In this document: piece after piece, positions 10,997 through 22,186 of the stretch | Position numbering within the stretch: position 1 is the first letter of the stretch | How the letters are laid out: each line of letters opens with the position of its first letter | From: Dactylorhiza incarnata | Lineage: Eukaryota; Streptophyta; Magnoliopsida; Asparagales; Orchidaceae | Direction of reading: 5' to 3' | Length of the DNA: 64,000 nt | Assembly: GCA_033032865.1 (NCBI GenBank) | Contig: JAWHQI010000079.1 | Coordinates: forward strand, 7,258,501 to 7,322,500 | The notes under the pieces: generated by a model | Seen by the model: only the letters and a program-made list of their open reading frames with translations | What the model was told of the DNA's origin: nothing | The model's database searches: none | Made by a program: the position numbers and the translations under genes

Positions 10997-11426
10997 GTGT
11001 CCGAGTTGGAAGTTGAAGTGTCATTTGTTAAATGTCTGACTAACTCGAATTTAGTTGTAATGATTGAGCTTAAACCTAATTAAGAGTCCGCTGACGATTG
11101 GATATCGTCATGATGCAGATCTTTCGACGATACCAATCATCATTCCGACGATATGGTTTTTGAAAATTACTTTTATAATATTAGATGAAGATGAGTTTAT
11201 GTGTTAAACATTGACATGGTTACCTTCACCTTGGCCTCTAAGTCTCCTTGAGCTAATGGCTCCCCTCGATGTAATGTCCACTTATCTTTACTTCTAGCTC
11301 CCCCTAGATCAGTGCACCTTGGTATGCGGTAAGTTTTTCTTAGTCCAGAGCTGAGCCTGGAGCCCTTATTGTCCATTAGTCTTGTTTGCTTTTTAATGGC
11401 TAAATGGACTACCCTGCAAGATAGAT
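10997..11426 (-). other. C2 spacer between gag and ORF2
   Basis: On the minus strand the gag stop (11429-11427) is followed by 'CTATCTTGCAGG', then 'GATCTAGGGGGAGCTAG', a motif resembling the sequence after pol in Sirevirus-like copia elements. No pol domain is visible. This looks like a deletion scar from gag end to post-pol. Confidence 0.5.
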
Positions 11427-12963
11427 TTAATATCCCTTAGGAACCCAAGGTGGCTTGGGTCCTAGGTTCTTGTTAGCATAATGGGAAATCCCTCTACTCA
11501 CCGCAGCCCTTCCAGGAGGTCTCTCCTTTGCATTAGGCACACTAGGGTTATGCCAACAGTCAATGGCAAAGTGTCCCACTTTGCCATAGAACCAACATTC
11601 ATGGATGTTGTACCTTCTTTTCTAAACAAATTTTGAAGTATGTTCAGTAGAGAAGGCATCAGCATTCTTCCTATCTCTCTCAGCCAAGGGCTGACTAGCT
11701 GCTCTAGTATCATTGTTTCTTCTTGATTTTATCTGTTTGTCAGCAACAGGTGTCAGCTTGGTAGCCGACAGGGTGTTGATGGCATCAGATATGTTCAAGT
11801 GAAAATTGATCATACTGGGGCTACTAGTCTGCTATTTATCTGGAAAAGATTGAGAAAATGTTGCACCTATATCCTTGAGAGTGGGGGCTGGGATACCAAA
11901 TACAAATGGTCCATGATGGGCCATTTGAATTTCCTCATGGGGAGCCTTTAATGCACTCATCCCCATGCCCTTTCTCTTTCCATAGTCAGGAGTATTTTCA
12001 TGACTAGTGGAGCTTCCATTCATCCAGTGACCATGGACACTGTCCTGATCATACCTATTTGAGGGAAGCACTACCTTCTGAAAGGTGGTGTGAGGCTTTG
12101 CTTTAGTTTTGCGCTTTTCTCCATTCTCAGCATTTGTTGCCCCTTCCTTGTAACCTAACCCATCCTATTTTTATAGGATGAGAAGGTGTCAATGATGGGC
12201 AGAACAGTTTTGGGCTTAGAGAACTGAGCCACCAAGCATCCTTCCTTAAGAAGGTCATTCTTAAGTTTCTTGATAAGTTCTTCCCTTCGACTTCTTTCAT
12301 CATACAGCTTGTCTATGATTCTGTTGAGCTCATTTGGATCAGTGTACTTGCTGTAGGACATACCCAGTTTCCTGTCCGATTCATCCTTAAAAGGTCTGAG
12401 AGATTCTAGCTCCATAGCTTGTTCCTTAACAAGCCTTTTGCTCTTTCTTAGGGCCTCCAAGAGATCACCAAACTGCTCTAATAGATCAGTATGATTCTTA
12501 ATGTTGCAAAATGAGCAGTCTTCTGCATCATCTTCAGATGATGAACAATCATCCAATGCACTCTTGGTCTTCTTAAATGAAAATGAAGTAGGTAGTAAAG
12601 GTGTGTGAGTGGTGCATACCTGATCATGATGTGGTTCATCATGATTTTCTTCATCTGATAGAGCCATCAACCCACAAACTTCCTCATCCTCAGAGTCACA
12701 GACCGTGAGAGTCAAGGGTGCTCTTATTCTTTCTCCTGCTCCAGGGCATTCTTCATCTTCTGATTCACTGTCTGAAGTGATCAGTGGTACTCTGATACAT
12801 ACCTCTTCATGACAGGTTTCTTTCTCAAGATCTTCCTCCGACCCTTCCATGAGGACTTCTAAGGAATCCCACATGTCCTTTGCTGTAGTGCAATGACTTA
12901 GCTTCTGGAGTGTTGGCAGATCAACTACACCAGCTAGAATGTTTCTGGCTTCCTTGTCCATGC
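11427..12963 (-). pseudogene. C2 gag, main part, broken
   Basis: The minus-strand gag resumes at 12963 with MDKEARNILAG, matching C1's MDKRAQNIIVS. It runs through a Glu/Ser-rich acidic region, a 'GLMALSDEE' block shared with C1, and a coiled coil (to about 12180). Further segments near 12071-11832 and 11813-11622 match C1 (HGHW, FVFG) in shifting frames. The C-terminal knuckle CWFYGKVGHFAIDC (11610-11560) has its fourth position Cys changed to Tyr. The end is WVPKGY then stop. Relative to C1, the second half of UBN2 and the first knuckle are missing through an in-frame deletion after MEGSEE. Confidence 0.75.
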
Positions 12964-14681
12964 TGCTGATGAGTCCCAAATATATACACATTTATGGACT
13001 CATCTGGGCCGATTTTCTAGTCTACGCACTTCACTTTAGACATGTTTTCACTCATATTTGATACTCCATGCTAAGTGCACCTCTAGGCCCGTTTTTGGTG
13101 TTATTTCATGTTCTTCTTCTTTAGTACTTTTTATGCATTGTTAAGTGCCACTTTCAGTGGCTGGATTCGTGGTTGTGCTGGAACAGGAGTCGTGCAGGTG
13201 TTCCCGGTACAATTCTGTACAGGAACACTGCGCACGATCGCTGTTTCTATTGCGCACGACCACTGGTCGTGCGCCGCTGATCGTGTGCACTTAACCCTAT
13301 TTTTTGAGTTCTGTCTCGGACAGTGCGCACGACCACCTACGATAGTGCGCACGACCACCGGTCGTGCGCCACTGTGCGTGCGCACTTAACATCAATTTTA
13401 TGAGTTCTGTTTCGACTAGTGCGCACGACCACCTACGATAGTGCGCACGACCACCGGTCGTGCACCACTGGTCGTGCGAACATGGTATTTTATAAATTTC
13501 TTACATTGCATGCTCCACCCAGGCAGGCGCACGATCACAGGATTCCAGCGCGCACGACCACTAGTCGTGCGCCAATGACCGTGCGCACTGTTTATTCCAG
13601 CGCATATAAATATTCCTGCTCGCGATTTAGGTCGGGACCTCCGCATTTTCTTCTGCCAGTCCGCCGTTTCCTGCTCCAGAGCGCCCGATTTCGCCCCTCC
13701 ATCACCACCCACCATCGGGAGGTGCTCCGGGCTTGTTCTTCATGCCATTCTTGAGCCGGAGCTTCCTCTCGGCCTCCTCCTTCATCCTAGAGTTTCAAGG
13801 AAGGTTTAGCCGCCATCGCCATCAAGCAAGAGGAAGTTTGTAACCTCTACCGGATCGTGACACGAAGAAGACGGGCTCATTGGAGAGTAGTGACAGCTCT
13901 CTCTACCCCGGACGTAGTTGCGGACCGAGCTTGGACGCGGATTGACAACCCGGCGATTCCAACCGTGAATCTACAACGAGACTTCGGATTCGGTCGATTT
14001 CTTGCCTTGTTCTTCTCTTATTGATGTGTTTGTAGCTAGATCTCTCATGTATTGATGATGAACACTATGAATCGTGCTTGTAATCTTAATTTCATGTTTA
14101 TGTGAAGTTATATTTAGTTCATATGTGTTAATGAGGTGCGCCGCCATCCATTTTCCACTCCACCACCGTGTCCAGTGCCGCACTAGCAATTGCTAGTGGC
14201 GTGCTTGTCGACGAGGTGTTTGCGACCCTCATTCCGTTAGCCTACTCGTCCATCCGCCTATCGAAGCGTGGCATCGCGGCCCGTGTAATCCATCTCGCCC
14301 TACGAAGCAGCGCGCTCAAGGCCTGCACAGTTCGATTCCTCTTGCCTGCTCGTCCATCCGCCCTTGCGACGCAGCGCGCTCAAGGCCTGCCTAGTCTCCA
14401 TCCCGCCAAGCGAAGCATTGCATAGCGGCATTGCATAGGAGTAGTTGTAATATTTTCCTTTATTTTCCATAACCAAATCAACCCCCCTCCGCGATCCATC
14501 CGATTAAAGGACTTCAATCTCAAGTCCTTCCTCGATAATAAACTCCACCTTACTGTGTTCCTTTGAGATCGATACTTGGGAATTCATTCCCATTTTATAT
14601 TACTTGAACGATCGGTACACTGCTGTTTCGTGCCGCAGTCTTACTACCGCCTATAGCGGTGTGCTAAGATTTGAGTCATCA
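12964..14681 (+). repeat. T2 left LTR
   Basis: Starts TGATGAGTCC and ends GTCATCA. GATGAGTCC pairs with GGACTCATC 20 bp downstream. U3 has a roughly 96-bp tandem structure (GAGTTCTGT at 13306 and 13402) packed with GCACGACC/GGTCGTGC palindromes (13228-13590). TATAAATA lies at 13605-13612. The R-U5 part has the palindrome CTAGCAATTGCTAG (about 14183) and repeated 'CCATCCGCCTA-CGAAGC' cassettes. Confidence 0.9.
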
Positions 14682-14687
14682 AGTTTT

Positions 14688-14705
14688 TGGCGCCGTTGCC
14701 GGGGA
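14688..14705 (+). other. T2 primer binding site (tRNA-Asp type)
   Basis: TGGCGCCGTTGCCGGGGA six bases after the LTR, identical to the sites in T1 and T3. Confidence 0.85.
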
Positions 14706-14895
14706 ACACAGTCGTGTGAGTTTTCTGGAGAGGGAAAACCTGAGAGAGAAGCCCTTCCATTTGTAATTGCATTTCTTTGTTTTATTTCTTTTTATTCCAT
14801 TTTCCTGTTTTAATTAGGTTGCTTTAGTAATTTTTGTTAGGTGTGGTATTTCGCACAATAGTGTTTTTCTATTTGAATCGTTTTATCTTCGCACT

Positions 14896-16135
14896 ATGTG
14901 GGCACATCTTAATATCCGTTGCCGTTGGTGTGGAGCTACCTCCCACTCTAGTGATGAATGCCCTACGGAGAATGGTGGGCATAATTCTTCTCGCCCAGCA
15001 TATAGAGCATCGACTTCGTCTGATACTCCATATGGTGTGCGTAAGTCTTATGGCTACTCTGCTGAGCCTTTACCGTCTTACTTCTTTTCGGCTTCAGCAC
15101 CCGCTGTGCCAAAGAAGCCCGCTAGGCAGTGCCAGTTTTGTCGGAGCACCGATCATGCCCTGAAGGATTGTACTGCTTTTCGTCGCCATTTTGGATGAGG
15201 ATGACGAGCCGGATATCCGGATCATCCCGAATCCTAACTCTGGCGGCACACCTTCAACATCCGGTTTTGTGTCTTTGCCACCTTCACATCTTGAAGGGTA
15301 TGACCTTGACACAGTCACCAGATGTGTGGCTGATCTGGGCACCGACATTGCTGAGCCTATTCTCCCAGTGCATCCACCACCCCTAGTGGATTCGATTCTT
15401 TGTGAGGAATCGGTGCTCGACTTTTATCCGAGCACTATTCCTCTCCCTGTTGTGCATACTACACTCATCTCTGACGACATTGTTGATGATGTGTCGCAAG
15501 AGGAGGCTGGTGACTTTAGTGTCATGCATGTTCCTATGGAGGAGGACAACCTTCCAGGTGAAGAGGAGTTTTCCTCAGCACCGGTGGAGGAAGTCCAAAT
15601 CTCTAGCTTGGCCACTGTTGATCCCGCCGAATCTTGTAGCATTGATGACAATGCAAACATTATTTTACTTCCCCAACCTGATGGGAGTGAGACCGGGACC
15701 ACTCCCCCGATTTTTGATTATTTATGTTCTTCGTCTTGTTTATTTCTCGATCCCCCCTCTTCATCCGAGCCTGTGCAGGTTGAGTCTTCACAGGTACCCC
15801 AGGAGGATTTGGTGCATATTGCCCAAGTCAATGATGAGACCATCCTCTTATGTGAGGAGGTTGATTCCCCCTCCGTAGAGGAAGCTCCACTCATTGCCTT
15901 TTCCTCCCGCCACCTCCCTGTTGACGACACCTTGCTAGGCAAGGATGTTTTTGGTGAGATGAGTGAGGACCAGGCCTCCTCCTCTTCTTACTTTCTTTTC
16001 CCTCTACCTGTGAAGAGCAGGTATTTATATTCGGGTAGAGGTATGACTGTTCTTTCTCCGTATAGGTACCCGCTACCTACACGCATATTAGAACAGTTAC
16101 CTGTCCACTTTTCTTTTCATAGGCCTATAAGCTAG
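14896..16135 (+). pseudogene. T2 dual zinc-knuckle acidic protein, frameshifted
   Basis: The ATG at 14896 gives MWAHLNIRCRWCGATSHSSDEC, a CX2CX4HX4C knuckle at residues 9-22. A second, CQFCRSTDHALKDC, is near residue 80. A one-base insertion near 15185 ('CCATTTTGG' against 'CCAATTGG' in T3) ends this frame at 15198. The remainder (15200-16135) is an acidic, Ser/Pro-rich tail ending R-I-L-E-Q-L-P-V-H-F-x-F…P-I-S. The T3 copy (37496-38734) shows the unbroken form. A nucleic-acid-binding, gag-like role is inferred from the knuckles; no capsid, protease or RT domain is seen. Confidence 0.8.
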
Positions 16136-17876
16136 AACTGTATAAAATCTGAATAAGTCGTGCTGGGATGACAATAACCACAATAGTTATCTTACCTTTC
16201 CTGCATTTCTTATTTCTTCTTGTTTAGTTTAGTTAGTAGTATTCTTTTTTCAGTTTTCTATTTTCTTCTATTTCTGCGGAGCTGACCCCTGCAGGTATCT
16301 TTTCTGGAGGGCGGATGCTGCGGCTCATTTTAGCTTACACGCGTCTTCTGGTATGCTCACTTCTGAGCATTGGGTAATCTCTTTCCCTAGACTTCATTTT
16401 CAATTTTCATGGTTACATCATTTATGTCTATTGCTTAGATTTAGTCTGGGGGAGAGCCGCTATATGTTACCCACTGCACGTGCACTTCTCATTTGCATAC
16501 TAGAAGTATTTTAATTTCAGATATTTAGTTATGTTCAATTGCATTGCACACCACTACACCCACTCGAGCGTGCACTTAGCTGTTGGCACGTCTTGAGCTG
16601 AACTCATTTCTTTTTGTGTGATTTGGAAAATCATTGTGCTGGCTTAGGATTATGAGGCGGAGTAAATTGTTGACGCCTGTAGTGCTCCTAGTCGAGTGCT
16701 CATGTCTCGTTTAGAAATTCGTGTAGATTCAATTTCTTTTTATGCTTTTAGTTTATTTTTTTTTCTATTAGCGTAAATATTGTTTACTACACTCAAAAAT
16801 TGGTGAATCCGGTGTGAATCAAACTGTAGCATAGGGATGTGTGTAGACGTTCGTTAGCCTCGTATTGCCCGAGTCGGGAGAAAGGATTATCTTTCTCGGT
16901 GGCTAGAACTTGCCCCAAGCGATTCTTGAATCATGGGTATACGGTTAGTCAATTGCGTGAATGTGATATAGGCCATCATTTTGGCCCGGTTGATCCTTTG
17001 TGCCCACTCCTATCGCTTTATCCTTGTCAGCCCAGTTGTGCCTACCCTTTCTTTGATTCAGCCCCACTGTTGTCTCACCAAAGCCTAAATGCCAATCCTA
17101 GTCGCACACCCAAATCTGAGCTTTAGCTATTTATTATTTTCATGAGTTGGGTTGTTGATTTGGTGATATGTTTGTGAAGATGTGGATGTGTTTTATTGTT
17201 TAGCTGCTGAAAATGATAAGAAAAGAAAAGAAGAAAATGAGAGAAAGAAAAGAAGTGAAAAGAAAAGAAAAAGATATGAGCTTTAATGAAAAATCTGTGT
17301 AAAAATATATGTTTGGGAGTAGGCGGTGTACACACCCATGTTGTTAAGTCTAAGTCTGGGGGTGTGGTGCATCCGCGTGTTTTTTTGGCTACTTGGATAG
17401 TGTTATGCATTTGCTCATTTGGGTTTTTGTGTTCTAAGCCTTCATGTTTATATTTGTTTACCTCATCTAAACCCAAGCCTCATCTAAAACCTTAAGTCCT
17501 ATTGATTCACGCATTTGAGTCAAACCAGTGCCGTGGAGAGAGTGCGAACGGGCAAGCTTATGGTCACCGACATTGATGGATTTCAATGGAGTTGTCCCGA
17601 GCCCCGATCTTTGGCAATGCTCGCCTCAGCGTTCAGTTTACTTTCTTCCTATGTACGACCTTATGATTCACCGTGATTCACTTTTTGAGTAAATGTAATA
17701 TATAAATACGCCCCTAAGAAAAGTATAAACTAATATGTATAATTGGAAATTTTGTCTACTGTACTTCTACGCACATGAGCATGCGACTTCGCATGGTACT
17801 CCGCTTGATAATTTCTTCGCCAGCTTATGTTTTTCCTGTCTGCGAGATATGGTTTGCTCGGGACGCACAAACAGTT
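16136..17876 (+). other. T2 noncoding 3' interior with conserved modules
   Basis: No credible ORF. Pieces shared with T3, and partly with T4, include a perfect 7-bp hairpin ATGCTCA-CTTC-TGAGCAT (16353-16370) and the module around 'TTGCCCCAAGCGATTCT' (16865-16990). A third is 'GCCGTGGAGAGAGTGCGAA…GATGGATTTCAATGGAGTT' (17530-17640). Internal polypurine-like AGTCTGGGGGAG (about 16444) and AAGTCTGGGGGTG (17352) precede the terminal one. Confidence 0.7.
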
Positions 17877-17889
17877 AAGTCTGGGGGTG
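17877..17889 (+). other. T2 polypurine tract
   Basis: AAGTCTGGGGGTG directly abuts the right LTR. Confidence 0.75.
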
Positions 17890-19604
17890 TGATGAGTCCC
17901 AAATATATACACATTTATGGACTCATCTGGGCCGATTTTCTAGTCTATGCACTTCACTTTAGACATGTTTTCACTCATATTTGATACTCCATGCTAAGTG
18001 CACCTCTAGGCCCGTTTTTGGTGTTATTTCATGTTCTTCTTCTTTAGTAGTTTTCATGCATTGTTAAGTGCCACTTTTAGTGGCTGGATTCGTGGTTGTG
18101 CTGGAACAGGAGTCGTGCAGGTGTTCCCGGTACAATTCTGTACAGGAACACTGCGCACGATCGCTGTTTCTATTGCGCACGACCACTGGTCGTGCGCCGC
18201 TGATCGTGTGCACTTAACCCTATTTTTTGAGTTTTGTCTCGGACAGTGCGCACGACCACCTACGATAGTGCGCACGACCACCGGTCGTGCGCCACTGTGC
18301 GTGCGCACTTAACATCAATTTTATGAGTTCTGTTTCGACCAGTGCGCACGACCACCTACGATAGTGCGCACGACCACCGGTCGTGCACCACTGGTCGTGC
18401 GAACATGGTATTTTATAAATTTCTTACATTGCAGGCTCCACCCAGGCAGGCGCACGATCACAGGATTCCAGCGCGCACTACCACTGGTCGTGCTCCAATG
18501 ACCGTGCGCACTGTTTATTCCAGCGCCTATAAATATTCCTGCTCGCGATTTAGGTCGGGACCTCCGCATTTTCTTCCGCCAGTCCGCCGTTTCCTGCTCC
18601 AGAGCGCCCGATTTTGCCCCTCCATCGCCGACCACCATCGGGAGGTGCTCCGGGCTTGTTCTTCACGCCATTCTTGAGCCGGAGCTTCCTTTCGGCCTCC
18701 TCCTTCATCCTAGAGTTTCAAGGAAGGTTTAGCCGCCATCGCCATCAAGCAAGATGAAGTTTGCAACCTCTACCGGATCGTGACACGAAGAAGACGGGCT
18801 CATTGGAGAGTAGTGACAGCTCTCTCTACCCCGGACGTAGTTGCGGACCGAGCTTGGACGCGGATTGACAACCCGGCGATTCCAACTGTGAATCTACAAC
18901 GAGACTTCGGATTCAGTCGATTTCTTGCCTTGTTCTTCTCTTATTGATGTGTTTGTAGCTAGATCTCTCATGTATCGATGATGAACACTATGAATCGTGC
19001 TTGTAATCTTAATTTCATGTTTATGTGAAGTTATAATTAGTTCATATGTGTTAATGAGGTGCGCCGCCATCAATTTTGCACTCCACCACCGTGTCCGGTG
19101 CCGCACTAGCAATTGCTAGTGGCGTGCTTGTCGACGAGGTGTTTGAGACCCTCATTCCGTTAACCTACTCGTCCATCCGCCTATCGAAGCATGGCATCGC
19201 GGCCCGTGTAATCCATCTCGCCCTACGAAGCAGCGCGCTCAAGGCCTGCACAGTTCGATTCCGCTTGCCTGCTCGTCCATCGGCCCTTGCGACGCAGCGC
19301 GCTCAAGGCCTGCCTAGTCTCCATCCCGCCAAGCGAAGCATTGCATAGCGGCATTGCATAGGAGTAGTTGTAATATTTTCCTTTATTTTCCACAACCAAA
19401 TCAACCCCCCTCCGCGATCCATCCGATTAAAGGACTTCAATCTCAAGTCCTTCCTCGATAATAAACTCCACCTTACTGTGTTCCTTTGAGATCGATACTT
19501 GGGAATTCATTCTCATTTTATATTACTTGAACGATCGGTACACTGCCATTTCGTGCCGCAGTCTTACTACCGCCTATAGCGGTGTGCTAAGATTTGCGCC
19601 ATCA
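17890..19604 (+). repeat. T2 right LTR
   Basis: 1715 bp, starting TGATGAGTCC and ending GCCATCA. It has the same palindromes as the left copy and TATAAATA at 18528-18535. It differs from the left LTR at scattered sites, many of them C/T or G/A, as expected after methylated-CpG decay. Confidence 0.9.
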
Positions 19605-19767
19605 GCTGCTTAGAAGAACCTCATCTTTTATCATAGCTATTGAGGTACACGGTTCTTCTTGAACAATTAGAAACATTCTGGGATCCATTGCCTCCATGTA
19701 AATTCTTGCTCTAACTTTCCAAAGGGAAAAGTTTTCTCTAGAGCACATAACTATTCTTGACTCCATA
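19605..19767 (-). pseudogene. C2 gag, N-terminal part
   Basis: The ATG at 19767 (minus) starts MESRIVMCSRENFSLWK, the copia gag opening also seen in C1 (…RKENFGIWK). It continues through MEAMDPRMF to DEVLLSS at 19605, where T2 is inserted. The remainder is at 12963 and below. This segment is open; damage lies in the distal part. Confidence 0.75.
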
Positions 19768-19832
19768 GCTATGCTACTTGGACACCCACTGGCAGATCTG
19801 TTTAAGCTGTTAAGCTTTATTTGAACAACCTA

Positions 19833-19844
19833 GCTCTGATACCA
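19833..19844 (-). other. C2 primer binding site (tRNA-iMet)
   Basis: The minus strand reads TGGTATCAGAGC, complementary to initiator tRNA-Met, two bases from the LTR. Confidence 0.9.
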
Positions 19845-19877
19845 CTTATTTATAGGGTGTCTACTTTATCACCTAGA

Positions 19878-19897
19878 GGGGGGGGGGGGGGGGGGGT
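19878..19897 (+). repeat. G20 homopolymer
   Basis: Twenty G in the same 'ACCTAGA…TGAATAGG' context as the C1 tract. Confidence 0.95.
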
Positions 19898-20189
19898 GAA
19901 TAGGTTTTTCAAATTATGTTATCCCCTTTTAGGTGTTCTTGATTTCTGGTTAGTAGATTTGTAAACTAAAACACAACACAGAAAAGCACACAAAGATGTA
20001 TAGAGGTTCCTCAATACCGGGTGTCTTGAGTAGTCCTCTTTCCCTCTGCGCCTGCCTAGCAGTGTGCTAGGCTCGGCAAACGCCGCCAAAAACTTCAGGC
20101 CCTCAAGCCTTACAACGCGGACCCGCAAGTCCCAACAGCCTATGCCCGCAAGCCCATACTGCCCCAGAGCCTGCAAGCTCGACACTCAG

Positions 20190-20480
20190 GCCCTCAAGCC
20201 CTACAATACGGACCCGCAAGTCCCAACAGCCTAGGCCCGCAAGCCCCTACTGCCCTCGAGCCCGCAAGCTTGACAAATCGCACCCGCAAGTGCACTGCCT
20301 TGGCCCTCAAGCCTCACAGCTCTCCAGCTCTCCAGCTAGACGGTGTCGCACCCGCAAGTCCACTGCCCTGGCCCTCAAGCCTCACAGCTCTCCAGCCCGC
20401 AAGCTAGACGGTGTCAGACCCGCAAGTCCACTGCCCTTGCCCTCAAGCCTCACAGCTCTCCAGCCCTCAAGCTAGACAAA
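20190..20480. repeat. 68-bp minisatellite in C2 LTR (first)
   Basis: GCCTCACAGC recurs at 20311, 20379 and 20447, a 68-bp period. Units are built on 'CCCGCAAG' and 'CCCTCAAG' submotifs, which also occur less regularly from 20090. Confidence 0.85.
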
Positions 20481-21350
20481 TAGGCCCGCAAGCCTTTACA
20501 AGAGATTACAGTAATAAGACTGTTACTTCTGCCGGATGAAGATTGACAACTTTAGCCTGTTGAGGATTGGCTTCTTAAGGTTGAAGAAGATGCTTTTTGA
20601 TCTGGAGATTCATCACTGGATCTTCTTCAGCCTTCACTTCTTTTTGCCTGGTGTTGATCGACTAATTTTCAGTCGATGATGATGACTGATTCTTAAGAGA
20701 GCACTTGATGCTTGCTCTCTACTTGATCTTCTTCTTCTCCGCTGAGAATACTGTTCTATTGAAGTGTAGCGGCGGGATTCTTTTTTTTTTCCTTTCTCTC
20801 GTTTCTCGATCGATTGATTTCGTGTTAGGGCAACCTCTTGTCTCTTTTATAAGACTGCGAGGTCCCCAACAGTCTTCTGAAAAAGTGCCTTAAGTGTCAG
20901 ACGCTCCTTTACTTAAGAGCATGCGCTGATTAGACAATCACGCGGCGGCATTAAATGCTGACAGAGCGTCTGCAACTTTTGAATCTGTCTCGATGATATT
21001 TCCATTGTTACGACGTCATGGACAATATCTCGACGACAGGACTTTGTCGATGCCTTGCACTTGGGTAGACCTTCAGTTCTTCTTGCTTCTCCCCTTAAGC
21101 AGATATCTCGACGATTCGAGACATTTTGCCGCTTCTGCATATCCAACGATATGCTGTCTCTGACCGTGTCGTCGAAATCATCTTGTTCTCGCGACGACAT
21201 GAGTGATGTTATGTCGACGCTTCAGCAGCTGCTAGTTTTCAGCTTGTCTTTCTTCAGACGACATGCCTTCTTTTAGTCTTCTCGACGACAAGGCCACTTT
21301 GGTGAAGTCGACGATACCGCATCTTCTCTGCGTTCGACGATCTTGCCCAG

Positions 21351-21620
21351 TCTCAGCGGTCGACGATCTTCCTTCTGAGTTCGATGATCTTGCTTCTGCA
21401 TTGGACGAACGTGCCAAGTCTCAGCGGTCGTCGATCTTCCTTCTGAGTTCGACGGTCTTGCTTCTGCGTTCGACGAACGCCCCAAGTCTCAGCGGTCGTC
21501 GATCTTCCTTCTGAGTTCGACGATCTTGCTTCTGCATTCGAAGAACGCGCCAAGTCTCAGCGGTCGTCGATCTTCCTTCTGAGTTCGACGATCTTGATTC
21601 TTCTATCCCATCTCAGCATT
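21351..21620. repeat. 68-bp minisatellite in C2 LTR (second)
   Basis: TCTCAGCGG recurs at 21351, 21419, 21487 and 21555, also a 68-bp period. Sequence is unrelated to the first array, with 'TTCGACGATCTTGCTTCTG' units. Confidence 0.9.
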
Positions 21621-21817
21621 CGATGAACTCCATTCTGAGTTCGACGAATCTTGTCCTTCTTGACGATATATATCGTACTTATAGAAATGGTTAAAGTACT
21701 TGACATTTGTTGATCTCTGCAAGCATGAGCTAGATGGATCATTAAATACAGCTTGCACTTATCATTTAGCTGAGCACTTCTTCAAATCAGGAATATTGCT
21801 GGGCACTGTTCCCAACA

Positions 21818-22186
21818 AAATGAGCTTTGGTGTATGGAAGAAAAAGTGGGGCGTATTAAGCAAAATGCCTTCGTTTGATTTTTCAAAGCAGTGTCTCATT
21901 GTGGTCGCTACTCGCTACGATGACCATGCATAACTTCATTAGAAGACATCCATCGCGTTCTGACCCAGAGTTTGATGCATGTGATGAGAACGAAAGCTTT
22001 GTTCATGGAGAGGTGTACGAACTACGACCAAACAATCATCCACGAACAATCGAACCAAATCCGAATATTGCACCTAATACATTTGAAGAAACGAGAGCTG
22101 CTAAAATGTCAAACATCAGGGACTTCATAGCAGATCAACTAACGAAATATCACAGGTATAATACATTAAGGGGTTTAATATTATAA
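21818..22186 (+). pseudogene. PIF/Harbinger-like transposase, C-terminal remnant
   Basis: Encodes FGVWKKKWGVLSKMPSFDFSKQCLIVVA, then a frameshift, then TMTMHNFIRRHPSRSD…MSNIRDFIADQLTKY. This is the C-terminal part of the DDE nuclease of PIF/Harbinger (HARBI1-like) transposases: the FGV(W/L)K…MP block, the T-x-H-N-(F/Y)-I-R block and the M-x-x-x-R-D-x-I-A tail. The frameshift comes from a 7-bp tandem duplication, TCGCTAC TCGCTAC, at about 21906-21919. The N-terminal part was displaced by insertion of C2 at 21817. It ends at a stop near 22186. Confidence 0.75.

Larger units (their letters stand above)
12964..19604 (+). mobile_element. T2: non-autonomous LTR element with broken ORF
   Basis: A 6641-bp element with LTRs 12964-14681 and 17890-19604 (1718 and 1715 bp, visibly diverged). 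It has a tRNA-Asp PBS, a frameshifted dual-knuckle ORF, about 1.75 kb of noncoding sequence and a polypurine tract. It sits in C2 gag, whose frame (…DEVLLSS / MDKEARN…) continues across it. The left flank is CATGC and the right flank is GC then TGCTT. That fits a CATGC duplication whose right copy lost CAT. No pol genes are present. Confidence 0.9.
1..21817 (-). mobile_element. C2: minus-strand Sirevirus-like copia element, hosting C1, T1 and T2
   Basis: From right to left: 5' LTR (21817-19847), tRNA-iMet PBS, gag (19767-11427, split by T2), a short post-pol-like spacer with 'CTAGGGGGAGC', then the Transposase_32-like ORF2 (split by T1 and by C1). No protease, integrase or reverse transcriptase lies between gag and ORF2; only about 430 bp separate them. 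The element is therefore non-autonomous through loss of pol. The left end is outside the window, so no TSD can be tested; the right flank is AAATG within a Harbinger transposase. Confidence 0.75.
19847..21817 (-). repeat. C2 5' LTR
   Basis: In plus coordinates it starts TATTTATAGG (the usual TG is apparently mutated) and ends TTCCCAACA at 21817. It holds a G20 tract at 19878-19897, two separate minisatellites (20190-20480; 21351-21620) and a minus-strand TATAAAA at 20851-20845. The right end is supported by Harbinger coding sequence starting immediately after it. Confidence 0.65.

Noticed and set aside
13108..13754. Arg/His-rich ORFs repeated in T-family LTRs
   Set aside because: Both strands are open because the palindromes lack stop codons; the ORFs sit in U3 upstream of the TATA box and recur only as LTR copies.
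14320..14340. tRNA-like B-box GTTCGATTCC in T-family U5
   Set aside because: Matches the Pol III B-box consensus but no A-box at a fitting distance and no cloverleaf; probably chance.
17123..17476. 117-aa minus-strand ORF, Phe/Ser-rich
   Set aside because: Antisense to the purine-rich noncoding interior of T2; low complexity and not conserved in T3.
20090..20490. CRISPR-like regular repeats
   Set aside because: A contiguous minisatellite in a plant LTR with no unique spacers or cas genes.
21232..21742. Overlapping Arg/Ser-rich ORFs
   Set aside because: Shadows of the 68-bp minisatellite; frames shift with each unit.
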